The translations under genes were made by a program, and so were the position numbers. Under the pieces are notes generated by a model, which saw only the letters and a program-made list of their open reading frames with translations, was not told where the DNA came from and did not search any database. DNA of 24,266 bases from Leptolyngbyaceae cyanobacterium CSSed165cm_216 (GTDB lineage: Bacteria; Cyanobacteriota; Cyanobacteriia; Phormidesmidales; Phormidesmidaceae), in the NCBI GenBank assembly GCA_007135385.1, contig SLIY01000012.1:1-24266 (forward strand), given 5' to 3'. The stretch's first letter is position 1; each line of letters begins with the position of its first letter. This document shows, piece after piece, positions 7,584 to 15,014 of this stretch.

Positions 7584-8762
7584 ATGGCCCAAGATAGCGG
7601 CAACAGGTCATTTGACCTGAAAGCAATGCTTCGGGATGAACGTTTTTGGAAAATTGCCTTTCAGGTAATTACCCTGGCGATTGTGGTGGCCCTGGCTAGC
7701 TTTTTTATCGGTAACTTAACGCGCAACATGGCCCGGCAGGGGCGGATATTTGGGTTTAGCTTTCTGCTTAACCAGGCTGGTTTTAGCATTGGTGAAAGCC
7801 TGATTCAATACCGTCCCAATGATCCCTATTGGAAGGCCCTCACCGTTGGCTTGAGTAACACCATTAGTCTCGTGGCCGCTGGCATTGTGCTGACGACGCT
7901 ATTGGGCGTGACAGCGGGGGTCGCTAGCTTTTCTAAGAACTGGCTGTTGTTTAAACTCAGTCGCAGCTACGTGGGTCTGGTGCGCAATATTCCACTGCTA
8001 CTACAGCTTTTTTTCTGGTATTTCGCCATCTACGGCATGCTGCCCAACCCTGCCAACCAAATTGAGCTCCTGGGGATAGCCTTCTTAAATAACCGAGGCG
8101 TGTATATTCCCTGGGCCAGCAGTGCTGGTCTGGCCCTTTTTGCTATTGCGGCTACGATTGTAGCGGCGATCGCGGCTGTCTACCTATGGCAATGGCGGAT
8201 CAAGGTGCGGGTAGAAACCGGCACCGGTGGACAACGGCAGTTGGTTGCCTTGGGGCTACTGGGGGTGATGTGGATCGGGTTACTGACCCTAGGCATAGAC
8301 TGGACCATGCCGACCGGGATTGAAGGCGGTGGGGTCAGTGGCGGCCTGCGGCTGTCGCGGGAATATGTGGCCGCGTTATCGGCCCTGGTGTTTTATACGG
8401 CTGCTTTTGTGGCCGAAATTGTGCGGGCGGGTATTCAATCTGTATCTAAGGGCCAGTGGGAAGCGGCTCATGCCCTGGGGCTAAAGGCTAGTGCCGTGAT
8501 GCAACTGGTCGTGTTTCCCCAAGCGCTGAGGGTGATTATTCCCCCCATGAACAGCGAGTACATGAACTTGACGAAGAACACCAGCTTGGCGTTTGCGATC
8601 GCCTTTCCCGAGATGTACTCCGTGGCCACCACCACCTACAACCAGACCGGTCGCCCGGTGGAGGTCTTTCTGGTCCTAATCGCCACGTATTTAGTGATTT
8701 GTCTGCTGATCACCCTGGTCATGAACCAACTCAACCGGACCGTGCAATTTAAGGAGCGCTAA
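7584..8762 (+). CDS. natG: Amino-acid ABC transporter permease 1 (AapQ/NatG type)
   Basis: A 392-aa inner-membrane permease of the His/Glu/Gln/Arg family. It has the long form typical of the AapQ/BztB branch: an N-terminal helix near residues 22-44, the domain start ALTVGLSNTISLVAAGIVLT, RNIPLLLQLFFWYFAIYG, an extra internal pair of helices (about residues 175-235), then the core. The EAA loop that docks with the ATPase is GQWEAAHALGLKASAVMQLV. About eight membrane segments are visible. ATG 7584 has a modest TAGGT six bases upstream. It is followed after only three bases by natH, so the two permeases are co-translated and presumably form the heterodimeric channel. Confidence 0.92.
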   Translation: MAQDSGNRSFDLKAMLRDERFWKIAFQVITLAIVVALASFFIGNLTRNMARQGRIFGFSFLLNQAGFSIGESLIQYRPNDPYWKALTVGLSNTISLVAAGIVLTTLLGVTAGVASFSKNWLLFKLSRSYVGLVRNIPLLLQLFFWYFAIYGMLPNPANQIELLGIAFLNNRGVYIPWASSAGLALFAIAATIVAAIAAVYLWQWRIKVRVETGTGGQRQLVALGLLGVMWIGLLTLGIDWTMPTGIEGGGVSGGLRLSREYVAALSALVFYTAAFVAEIVRAGIQSVSKGQWEAAHALGLKASAVMQLVVFPQALRVIIPPMNSEYMNLTKNTSLAFAIAFPEMYSVATTTYNQTGRPVEVFLVLIATYLVICLLITLVMNQLNRTVQFKER

Positions 8763-8765
8763 CCC

Positions 8766-9986
8766 ATGACCACCGTCACCCCTGACGCCCTATCCTCAAC
8801 CCGCCCCGAGGTGGTGGGGCTAAGTCCCTGGGCCTGGGCCAAAAAGAACCTATTTAGCGATTGGTTTAACAGTCTGCTGACAGTCGTTTTGGTGACTATT
8901 TTAGGCTGGTTCATCTTCCGACTGGCTAACTGGGCCTTAACCACAGCCCAATGGCAGGTGATTCCAAATAATGTTGGGTTGTTCATGACGGGGACCTATC
9001 CCTCCAGTCTGTATGCCCGAGTCTGGGCCTTATTAGCGATGATTTGCCTGCTGGCCGGGCTGTCGTGGGGGGTATTAAGCCGTAACCTGTCAACCCTATT
9101 TAGCCGCAATGTGCTGATCGGCCTCGGGGTCGTCTGCGCCTTTATTGTGCTGTTTCCACCCACCCGCCCCAGTTCCCTGAAGCTACTACCCATGGTGGCT
9201 ATCGTGGCTGGGATGGCGGCGATCGGCCGTCAGGCTGGACGCCAGCGGCCAGGTATCGGTAATTGGGTATCGTTGCTTTGGTTTCTCTCGTATTTTGTGG
9301 CCCTGTGGCTGATTGGGGGTGGTTTGGGACTAACCCCAGTCTCTACCAATGATTGGGGCGGCCTAATGTTAACCCTATTAGCCGCTGTGAGTGGCATTGC
9401 CCTGTGCTTTCCTCTGGGGCTGATGTTAGCTTTGGGGCGTCGCAGCGCCCTCCCCGTTGTGCGGTGGCTGTCTACGGTCTATATTGAAGTCGTCCGGGGG
9501 GTGCCGTTGGTGGCCTTTTTGTTTATGGGGCAGGTGTTGATTCCCCTGTTTTTGCCGGTGGGTACCCGGCCCGATCGCGTCTTGCGGGCAATTATTGCCC
9601 TGGCCCTATTTAGTGCCGCTTACCTAGCCGAAAATGTACGGGCTGGTTTGCAGGCTGTACCCCGAGGACAGCGGGAAGCGGCCATGTCCCTGGGGCTGAA
9701 TACTCCCGCCACGCTGGGGTTAATTATCTTGCCCCAAGCCTTGAAGATTGCCATTCCAGCGATCGTGGGGCAGTTTATCAGCCTTTTTCAAGACACCACC
9801 CTGCTGGCCATTGTTGGTTTAGCAGAATTGTTGGGGATAGGGCGCTCCATTCTGGCTAATCCTAGCTATCTGGGCCGCTATGCCGAAGTTTACTTATTTC
9901 TGGGGGTGATTTACTGGTTCTTTTGCTATGCCATGTCCTTGGCTAGCCGCAAGATTGAAGACAAGCTCAATACTGATGAGCGCTAG
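8766..9986 (+). CDS. natH: Amino-acid ABC transporter permease 2 (AapM/NatH type)
   Basis: A 406-aa permease and partner of natG. An extended N-terminal region carries about four membrane spans (from about residue 35 to 180) before the conserved core beginning near LMLTLLAAVSGIALCFPLG. VRGVPLVAFLFMGQVLIPLF and the EAA loop GQREAAMSLGLNTPATLGLI identify the His/Glu/Gln/Arg permease family; FQDTTLLAIVGLAELLGIGR is typical of the AapM/BztC branch. The start ATG 8766 lies three bases after the natG stop, with AAGGAG (8751-8756) inside the end of natG. It shares no recent sequence identity with natG beyond the family core, as expected for an old heterodimer. Confidence 0.92.
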   Translation: MTTVTPDALSSTRPEVVGLSPWAWAKKNLFSDWFNSLLTVVLVTILGWFIFRLANWALTTAQWQVIPNNVGLFMTGTYPSSLYARVWALLAMICLLAGLSWGVLSRNLSTLFSRNVLIGLGVVCAFIVLFPPTRPSSLKLLPMVAIVAGMAAIGRQAGRQRPGIGNWVSLLWFLSYFVALWLIGGGLGLTPVSTNDWGGLMLTLLAAVSGIALCFPLGLMLALGRRSALPVVRWLSTVYIEVVRGVPLVAFLFMGQVLIPLFLPVGTRPDRVLRAIIALALFSAAYLAENVRAGLQAVPRGQREAAMSLGLNTPATLGLIILPQALKIAIPAIVGQFISLFQDTTLLAIVGLAELLGIGRSILANPSYLGRYAEVYLFLGVIYWFFCYAMSLASRKIEDKLNTDER

Positions 9987-10135
9987 GGCCAGGATGGATC
10001 TCAGCTCCGTGTAGCCGCTAACAGCTTGGGTGTCTGAAACCCCTTAGGGTTAAACAAATCGAATCTCATGCAATCCGCTGTCCCCCTGCCCCTTATGGGG
10101 TAACCGTGAGAGTTTCAATACAGGAAAACAAGGTT

Positions 10136-10915
10136 ATGACACAATCTCAAACAGAGCAACCATCCACCCAAACCCCGAGCACCGAGCCCGTAATTGTCGC
10201 AAAGGATGTGGAAAAGTGGTATCACAATGGTTTCCATGTGCTGAAGGGCGTCAGCATGACGGTCTACAAGGGGGAAGTGCTGGTGGTAATGGGACCGTCT
10301 GGGTCTGGGAAATCCACCTTTATCCGTACCTTTAATGCCCTAGAGCCGTACCAAAAGGGCAGCATTGAAGTGGATGGTATCACTATTTCCCATGACCTAA
10401 AAAACATCGAAACAATCCGCCAAGAGGTGGGCATGGTGTTCCAACAGTTCAACCTGTTCCCCCACCTGACGGTATTGCAAAATGTGACCCTGGCACCTAT
10501 TTGGGTGCGTCGCTGGCCTAAGTCCAAAGCCCAGGAAGTTGCCATGCAATTGCTTGAGCGGGTTGGCATTTTAGAACAGGCCCACAAGTTTCCAGGGCAA
10601 TTATCGGGGGGACAACAGCAGCGGGTGGCGATTGCCCGCTCCCTAGCCATGCAGCCCAAAGTGATGCTGTTTGATGAACCGACCTCAGCCTTGGATCCTG
10701 AGATGGTACGGGAAGTGTTAGATGTGATGCGAGGACTGGCCAATTCCGGCATGACCATGGTGTGTGTTACCCACGAGGTGGGCTTTGCTCGGGAAGTAGC
10801 CGACCGAGTGGTGCTGATGGACGACGGTTGCTTGATCGAGCAAAACACCCCCCAAGCGTTTTTCAATCAGCCCCGAGAAGACCGAACCAAGCAGTTCCTC
10901 TCTCAGATTCTCTAG
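10136..10915 (+). CDS. bgtA: Amino-acid ABC transporter ATP-binding protein (AapP/BgtA type)
   Basis: A 259-aa ATPase that powers the NatFGH importer on the cytoplasmic face. All motifs are intact: Walker A GPSGSGKS at residues 53-60, Q-loop FQQFNLFPH, signature LSGGQQQR, Walker B VMLFDEPTSALD and switch THE. The call is by similarity to polar amino-acid ATPases (GlnQ/AapP). The frame is open upstream to a GTG at 10106, but ATG 10136 has AAGG just before it and gives the normal length; the first 20 or so residues are a polar Ser/Thr/Gln-rich leader. It lies 149 bases after natH, so it could have its own promoter. In Anabaena one such ATPase (BgtA) serves more than one transporter; whether that holds here is unknown. 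Confidence 0.93.
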   Translation: MTQSQTEQPSTQTPSTEPVIVAKDVEKWYHNGFHVLKGVSMTVYKGEVLVVMGPSGSGKSTFIRTFNALEPYQKGSIEVDGITISHDLKNIETIRQEVGMVFQQFNLFPHLTVLQNVTLAPIWVRRWPKSKAQEVAMQLLERVGILEQAHKFPGQLSGGQQQRVAIARSLAMQPKVMLFDEPTSALDPEMVREVLDVMRGLANSGMTMVCVTHEVGFAREVADRVVLMDDGCLIEQNTPQAFFNQPREDRTKQFLSQIL

Positions 10916-10989
10916 GCCGGTGACCACCTACGGTCCCTACGCCCAATGGGGGAGCCAGGAGTAGTTCTGCACCCAAATCTGTGGTTCGT

Positions 10990-10995
10990 TACAAT
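10990..10995 (+). promoter_or_regulatory. Candidate -10 element for the 36-aa membrane protein
   Basis: TACAAT lies 53 bases before the ATG at 11048. No good -35 is visible at the usual distance, so this is a moderate candidate. Confidence 0.35.
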
Positions 10996-11006
10996 CTAAC
11001 CACAGA

Positions 11007-11031
11007 GTAGCCGTTGCCTCTAACGGGCTAC
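11007..11031 (+). promoter_or_regulatory. 5'-UTR hairpin just upstream of a ribosome site
   Basis: GTAGCCGTT (11007-11015) pairs with AACGGGCTAC (11022-11031), leaving one bulged G and a GCCTCT loop. It ends six bases before AGAGG, the ribosome binding site of the small gene at 11048. There is no T tract, so a role in translation or RNA stability is more likely than termination. Confidence 0.55.
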
Positions 11032-11047
11032 CACACAGAGGATGATC

Positions 11048-11158
11048 ATGGCAGACAAAAATTATTCTTGGAAAGGTAGTTGGAATGCTGGCCTAGTTCT
11101 ATCGCTACTGGCCCTGGCTGGGGCCATTTTCCTGATTGCCGCTGGCTTCGGCGGATAG
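11048..11158 (+). CDS. 36-aa single-span membrane protein, unknown family
   Basis: ATG GCA GAC AAA... to TAG encodes 36 residues. The N-terminus MADKNYSWKGSWN is polar with two Trp and two Lys; residues 14-33 (AGLVLSLLALAGAIFLIAAG) form one clean transmembrane helix; the end is FGG. AGAGG lies six bases before the ATG, and another in-frame ATG at 11042 is too close to that site to be preferred. A leader hairpin and a TACAAT box stand upstream. Size and shape recall small photosystem, cytochrome b6f or NDH-1 subunits, but I match it to none of PsbK/M/X/Y, PetL/N or PsaI/M/X. The coding assignment rests on the ribosome site and a clean amphipathic-then-hydrophobic layout. Confidence 0.68.
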   Translation: MADKNYSWKGSWNAGLVLSLLALAGAIFLIAAGFGG

Positions 11159-11289
11159 CACGACTCGTATCGGCTGGCAGAGTTCTGACCACCTGTGCTG
11201 AGGGTGTCAGGTGTCAGGGATAGGTATCAGGGCATAAATCTCAGCCATGATTAGCCGACTTATTCGGCCGCCTACGAGACCGACCAGTT

Positions 11290-11326
11290 GGTAGTGCTCT
11301 GAAGTTCATCACATTAGAGCACTACC
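11290..11326. terminator. 11-bp perfect inverted repeat between convergent genes
   Basis: GGTAGTGCTCT (11290-11300) pairs with AGAGCACTACC (11316-11326) across a 15-base loop. It lies between the 36-aa gene (+) and the DUF1499 gene (-), 22 bases past the latter's stop codon. There is no strong T-run on either side, so it may be a two-way terminator or an RNA 3'-end stabiliser. Confidence 0.5.
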
Positions 11327-11347
11327 GATCGATTAACTAAACTCGCT

Positions 11348-11869
11348 TTAACTGAACTCGCTCCGAATCGCTTCAATTCGCTTGCGGTTTACCCCCAGGT
11401 CAGACTGGCCTAAACGAGACGCCGATCGCACTTGAATGGCCGATGCTGCTGGGTCTAAGTAAAATTCCACATCGTCCACATAACCCATTAGCTGACTGGC
11501 AAACTCAGCGTATAGGTAGTCGTTGGTCTGCTCGATAATCGTGGTGCGGGGCATCGCTTTAACCACAGCCACCAACTTTTCCATAGCCGCAGATGGGTCA
11601 CCGTCGTACTGCAAAGGCGCGATCGCATGATCAGCGTCAGGGCTACCCTGGCTGATCACACAGTTAGGGGAACTAGGGCAAGGGGCTAGTTTGCCATCCT
11701 TGACCCCCAGATTGCTGGGGCGTTGACCTGAGAATAGGTTACCAATCAACGGTAAAGCGGCGAGATGCATAGCATTTGTGGGGTTAGCGTGAACAGGCTG
11801 GGCCAGGCCCACCATGGCACTGAGGGCCAGGGTGGTGGTTAACACCAGCGACAATAGTGATCTCAGCAT
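11348..11869 (-). CDS. DUF1499 family secreted protein
   Basis: A 173-aa protein with a Sec signal peptide (helical core LLSLVLTTTLALSAMVGLA, likely cut after VHA at residue 28). The mature part shows the DUF1499 hallmarks: LAPCPSSPNCVISQ near residues 60-75, MPRTTIIEQTNDYLYAEF, GYVDDVEFYLDP and IQVRSASRLGQSDLGVNRKR. The family is widespread in cyanobacteria and plastids; its biochemical function is unknown. ATG 11869 is chosen because GAGG lies nine bases upstream, whereas the TTG at 11884 would place that GAGG inside the gene. Thylakoid lumen or periplasm is the likely location. Confidence 0.87.
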   Translation of the reverse strand: MLRSLLSLVLTTTLALSAMVGLAQPVHANPTNAMHLAALPLIGNLFSGQRPSNLGVKDGKLAPCPSSPNCVISQGSPDADHAIAPLQYDGDPSAAMEKLVAVVKAMPRTTIIEQTNDYLYAEFASQLMGYVDDVEFYLDPAASAIQVRSASRLGQSDLGVNRKRIEAIRSEFS

Positions 11870-12112
11870 ACTGAGAAACCTCAAGTTTTGTAACAGGTCT
11901 TTGGCATCTTATCTTGATATGCCGCGTGATGCCCAGGCGGGCGCACTGCTGCTAATAATACTCAACCCTCCGCAATGCAACACTTTGGGGTGGTGGGGTT
12001 AGCGGTGGATGCTTAGCAGCCGATCACGGAAATCTATCTAAGGGCGCAAGGGATGATGTAAAGAAATGTATAGAATAATAAACAGAAAGATAGTTCCTCA
12101 CCCATTTGATTT

Positions 12113-13501
12113 ATGACCCTAACTGCTCCATTGTCGACAGTGTCTGACCTGTTGACGCACCAGCGCGATTTTTTTGCCACTGGTAAGACTCGGGACTTAG
12201 GGTTTCGACTGGAGGCCCTGAACAAGCTACGGACAGCCATTGTTGCATACCAGGCTGACATCATTGCCGCCGTGCGCCAAGACTTGGGTCGTCCCGAGTT
12301 TGAGGGCTACTTTGAAGTGGGGGTGATTAGCGAACTAGACTACATCATTAAGCACCTGCACAAGTGGGCTAAGCGTCGTAAGGCCTCTCTACCCCTGAGC
12401 CAGTGGCCTAGTTCCGCCTGGGTACAGCCAGAACCCCTGGGGGTAGCGCTGATTATTGGCCCCTGGAACTATCCTTTTCAGCTGATGATATCGCCGCTGA
12501 TGGGCGCGATCGCAGCGGGCAACTGTGCCATGCTCAAGCCGTCGGAATTGGCGCCTGCCACCTCTGGGGTACTAGCTAACTTGGTCGAGAGCACCTTTGC
12601 CCCGGCTCATGTGGCCCTGGTTGAAGGCGGCGTCGATGTGGCTCAAGCTTTACTGGCCGAAACCTTTGACCACATCTTTTTTACTGGCGGTGAGCGGGTG
12701 GGCAAAATCGTCATGCAGGCAGCGGCCCAACACCTCACTCCGGTCACCCTGGAGTTGGGTGGGAAAAGCCCCTGCATTGTCGATACCGACATCAACTTGG
12801 ATGTGGCTGTAAAGCGGATTGTTTGGGGTAAGTTTTTGAACGCCGGACAGACCTGTATTGCCCCTGACTATCTGCTGGTGCACGAATCGGTCAAACCAGC
12901 CCTAGTAAAGGCTCTGCAGCAGCGCCTGCGAGACTGCTATGGCGATGACCCCGCCCAAAGCCCCGACTATTCCAGAATTGTCAACGATCGCCAGTTCGAT
13001 CGCCTGGTTAATCTGTTAGACCAGGGCACGGTACTAGCGGGTGGAGTCCATGATCGCCGCGATCGCTACATCGCTCCCACCTTGCTCGATGACGTCACCT
13101 GGTATCACCCCGTCATGCAGGAGGAGATCTTTGGTCCAATTCTGCCAATTCTGACCTACCGGCAGTTACCCGAAGCGATCGCCGCCATTAATCAGCGACC
13201 CAAGCCCCTGGCCTTGTACCTGTTTTCCCACGACCAGCAGGTCCAAAAAACCGTGCTAGACCAAACCTCCGCTGGTTCCGTCTGCCTCAACGACACTATT
13301 TTTCAAGTGTCTGCCTGGGAGTTACCCTTTGGTGGTGTCGGCCAAAGCGGCATGGGGGCCTACCACGGCAAGTATAGCTTTGACACCTTCTCCAATCTCA
13401 AGAGCGTGATGAAGCGCCCCTCCTGGCTCGATATCGATTGGCGGTATCCCCCCTACCAAGGCAAAGTGAAGCAATTTAGACAGTTTATCGGGTTGTCCTA
13501 G
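12113..13501 (+). CDS. Aldehyde dehydrogenase (class 3-like)
   Basis: A 462-aa NAD(P)-dependent aldehyde dehydrogenase without signal peptide. The catalytic Cys248 is in NAGQTCIAP and the general base Glu214 in LELGGKSP; the nucleotide-binding FTGGERVGK and substrate-channel GPWNYPFQLMISPL are intact, as is the late EEIFGPILPIL. The C-terminus (SWLDIDWRYPPYQGKVKQ) is of the class-3/fatty-aldehyde type. The closest described cyanobacterial relative I recall is Synechocystis slr0091, which oxidises apocarotenals and alkanals, so a role in detoxifying lipid or carotenoid aldehydes is plausible. ATG 12113 has no clear ribosome site; a TAGAAT box stands about 40 bases upstream. It is monocistronic. 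Confidence 0.94.
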   Translation: MTLTAPLSTVSDLLTHQRDFFATGKTRDLGFRLEALNKLRTAIVAYQADIIAAVRQDLGRPEFEGYFEVGVISELDYIIKHLHKWAKRRKASLPLSQWPSSAWVQPEPLGVALIIGPWNYPFQLMISPLMGAIAAGNCAMLKPSELAPATSGVLANLVESTFAPAHVALVEGGVDVAQALLAETFDHIFFTGGERVGKIVMQAAAQHLTPVTLELGGKSPCIVDTDINLDVAVKRIVWGKFLNAGQTCIAPDYLLVHESVKPALVKALQQRLRDCYGDDPAQSPDYSRIVNDRQFDRLVNLLDQGTVLAGGVHDRRDRYIAPTLLDDVTWYHPVMQEEIFGPILPILTYRQLPEAIAAINQRPKPLALYLFSHDQQVQKTVLDQTSAGSVCLNDTIFQVSAWELPFGGVGQSGMGAYHGKYSFDTFSNLKSVMKRPSWLDIDWRYPPYQGKVKQFRQFIGLS

Positions 13502-13885
13502 GTCGATAGAATAGTACGGCAAGATCTCTGGGATCTTAAGAGATTTTCGAGAAAGAACATCCCCGCTTTAAATCAGCGATCGTAGCTACCGTAGGGTGGG
13601 CATTGCCCACCACTGGGGAGAACTGAGGATGTCAGGAATGGTTGACCAACTGAGGCGACAGCAGACTAGTGGTCTGAGATATAAATAACGGGTCTATTAG
13701 CTAGAGCGGAAGCCCCTGCACGGTCTGGATTCCCCGTTCCGTCTGCTGCGCACGAGCATCGCTCTACTGCCTTCATCTTTCTGACTTGTTGTACTAGATG
13801 GGTGTAGCTTGTATGAACAATAGATGAAACTTCCCAGATTTAGCTTGGGTTGTCTGACCGCTCTGGCGTATGCTTCAGCAAAAAG
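13502..13885. other. Intergenic region with one dispersed repeat
   Basis: No gene is supported. It starts with a weak hairpin AAGATC/GATCTT (13521-13537) after the aldehyde dehydrogenase gene, then holds a REP-like repeat (13591-13614) and a TATAAA box near 13680 without a good -35. Confidence 0.5.
13591..13614 (+). repeat. Dispersed cyanobacterial repeat, copy 1
   Basis: GTAGGGTGGGCATTGCCCAC followed by CACT. The core GTGGGCA/TGCCCAC is an inverted repeat able to form a hairpin. It matches 14965-14988 at 22 of 24 bases, and the GTAGG-TGGGCA part recurs, inverted, at 22811-22845. Confidence 0.8.
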
Positions 13886-14512
13886 ATGGAACAAAAGTCT
13901 CTAAACCCAATCTGGTGGGGGGTAGCACTTCCCCTGGCGGCACTGGTGACCCTGGGGTTTGTAGTGGCGACAGATCGCACTCTACCCGCTTGGGATACAG
14001 CCTTTCTGCTACGACTGCATCGATACGCTACTCCCCAGCTGAACCAGCTGATGGCGATCGCCACTGACGTTGGTACCTTTTGGGGCGTTTTGCCAGTCTC
14101 TGTCGGGATGATTGGCTTAGGGCTCTGGCAAGGTCAACGGCGGGCTGCGGTTTTTGTAGGCCTGGTGATGGGAGGCAGCGCCTTCTTTAATATGGTAGCG
14201 AAGTTGCTGTGGCACCGAGTGCGCCCCAGCCTTTGGGAGGGAGTTCCGCTGCACAGCGATTTTAGCTTTCCCAGCGGCCATGCCACCTATTCTATGGCCT
14301 TGGTGCTGGCCCTGATTTTAATCTATTGGCACACGCCCCGACGCTTTTGGCTGATGCTGTTTGGCGGTTTGTTCGTGCTTTTTGTCGGCTTCAGCCGGGT
14401 ATATTTAGGGGTGCATTTCCCGAGCGATATTGTCGGCGGCTGGCTGTTGGCCATAGCCTGGACCGTTGGCGTATACCAGCTGCTGTTTGATTTGCCACCA
14501 TCAAAACTCTGA
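13886..14512 (+). CDS. PAP2-family membrane phosphatase
   Basis: A 208-aa inner-membrane phosphatase of the PAP2/acid-phosphatase superfamily. All three active-site motifs are present and in order: K-x6-RP (KLLWHRVRPS), PSGH (FPSGHATYS) and SR-x5-H-x3-D (SRVYLGVHFPSD). About six membrane helices are visible, including WWGVALPLAALVTLGFVVAT and FWLMLFGGLFVLFVGF. Such enzymes dephosphorylate phosphatidic acid, undecaprenyl pyrophosphate or related lipids; the substrate is not readable from sequence. ATG 13886 is preferred over a TTG at 13850, though neither has a clear ribosome site. It stands alone between two repeat-containing gaps. Confidence 0.92.
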   Translation: MEQKSLNPIWWGVALPLAALVTLGFVVATDRTLPAWDTAFLLRLHRYATPQLNQLMAIATDVGTFWGVLPVSVGMIGLGLWQGQRRAAVFVGLVMGGSAFFNMVAKLLWHRVRPSLWEGVPLHSDFSFPSGHATYSMALVLALILIYWHTPRRFWLMLFGGLFVLFVGFSRVYLGVHFPSDIVGGWLLAIAWTVGVYQLLFDLPPSKL

Positions 14513-14757
14513 CTATCGGTTTAGAACGCATCCGAAAGCAAACTTCTTTGGGCTATGGCTCAAAGGGCTGAGGCCACCCTGGGATAGGCTTAGCTGATTC
14601 TATCTCAGCGGTATGGCTGTTACCCTGCCCCTCAGGGTTAAAATGATTAAGACCTACGGTTAAGATAGTGGCTACTAGCGACAGCTAATTGGGTCTGACA
14701 TTACCAATCAGGTTTGTCAACAGATTCAAGTTGTCAACGGATTCAAAAGGATTGACG
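14513..14757. other. Intergenic region with hairpin and direct repeats
   Basis: No gene is supported. ACCCTG/CAGGGT (14622-14638) forms a short hairpin followed by TAAAAT. TTGTCAACAGATTCAA (14714-14729) and TTGTCAACGGATTCAA (14731-14746) are direct repeats (15 of 16 identical) one DNA turn and a half apart, just before a doubtful ORF at 14758. Confidence 0.5.
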
Positions 14758-14952
14758 ATGCTTTATCCTCCCCCGCCAGATTTACCACCTCAAGCGGCAG
14801 TGGTCGCGCTAGTGAATTGTGATAAGGGTAGCCGTGACTGCTTCCCTAGGGATCGGGTAGGAGGCTTTAGGGAAGAGCAAGGGGAGCTGGACACTAGGAT
14901 ACTGGACACTAGAATATTGGTGTTGGGGGCCCTGAAACAAAAGTTGGTTTAA
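14758..14952 (+). CDS. Doubtful short ORF (64 aa) with an in-frame pentapeptide repeat
   Basis: ATG 14758 has AAAAGGA upstream and opens a 64-codon frame starting MLYPPPPDLPPQAAVVAL. Two 15-base direct repeats (14887-14901, 14902-14916; one mismatch) encode LDTRI twice. There is no recognised domain, and the base composition of the second half looks like simple intergenic sequence, so it may well not be a gene. Two direct repeats sit just upstream and a dispersed repeat just downstream. Confidence 0.22.
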   Translation: MLYPPPPDLPPQAAVVALVNCDKGSRDCFPRDRVGGFREEQGELDTRILDTRILVLGALKQKLV

Positions 14953-14964
14953 CCAGTCATTTTT

Positions 14965-14988
14965 GTAGGGCGGCCATTGCCCACCACT
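14965..14988 (+). repeat. Dispersed cyanobacterial repeat, copy 2
   Basis: GTAGGGCGGCCATTGCCCAC followed by CACT, differing from copy 1 (13591-13614) at two bases, both in the left arm of the hairpin. It lies 27 bases beyond the stop codon of bioD, in the 3' flank of that gene. Confidence 0.78.
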
Positions 14989-15014
14989 CGGTAGAAAGTT
15001 TTTCAGAAGTCACC

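Noticed and set aside
3987..8167. A 4-kb stretch without the GCGATCGC octamer, considered as a sign of foreign DNA
   Set aside because: With about one octamer per 1.2 kb, a gap of this size is not rare in a 24-kb window, and the genes in it are ordinary cyanobacterial types.
9987..10105. Terminator or tRNA-like fold between natH and the ATPase gene
   Set aside because: Only stems of four or five pairs (AACCC/GGGTT and CCCC/GGGG) without T tracts, and no cloverleaf.
10264..10866. 200-aa minus-strand frame inside the ATPase gene
   Set aside because: It lies antisense to a gene with all ABC motifs intact, and its own translation has no protein-like features.
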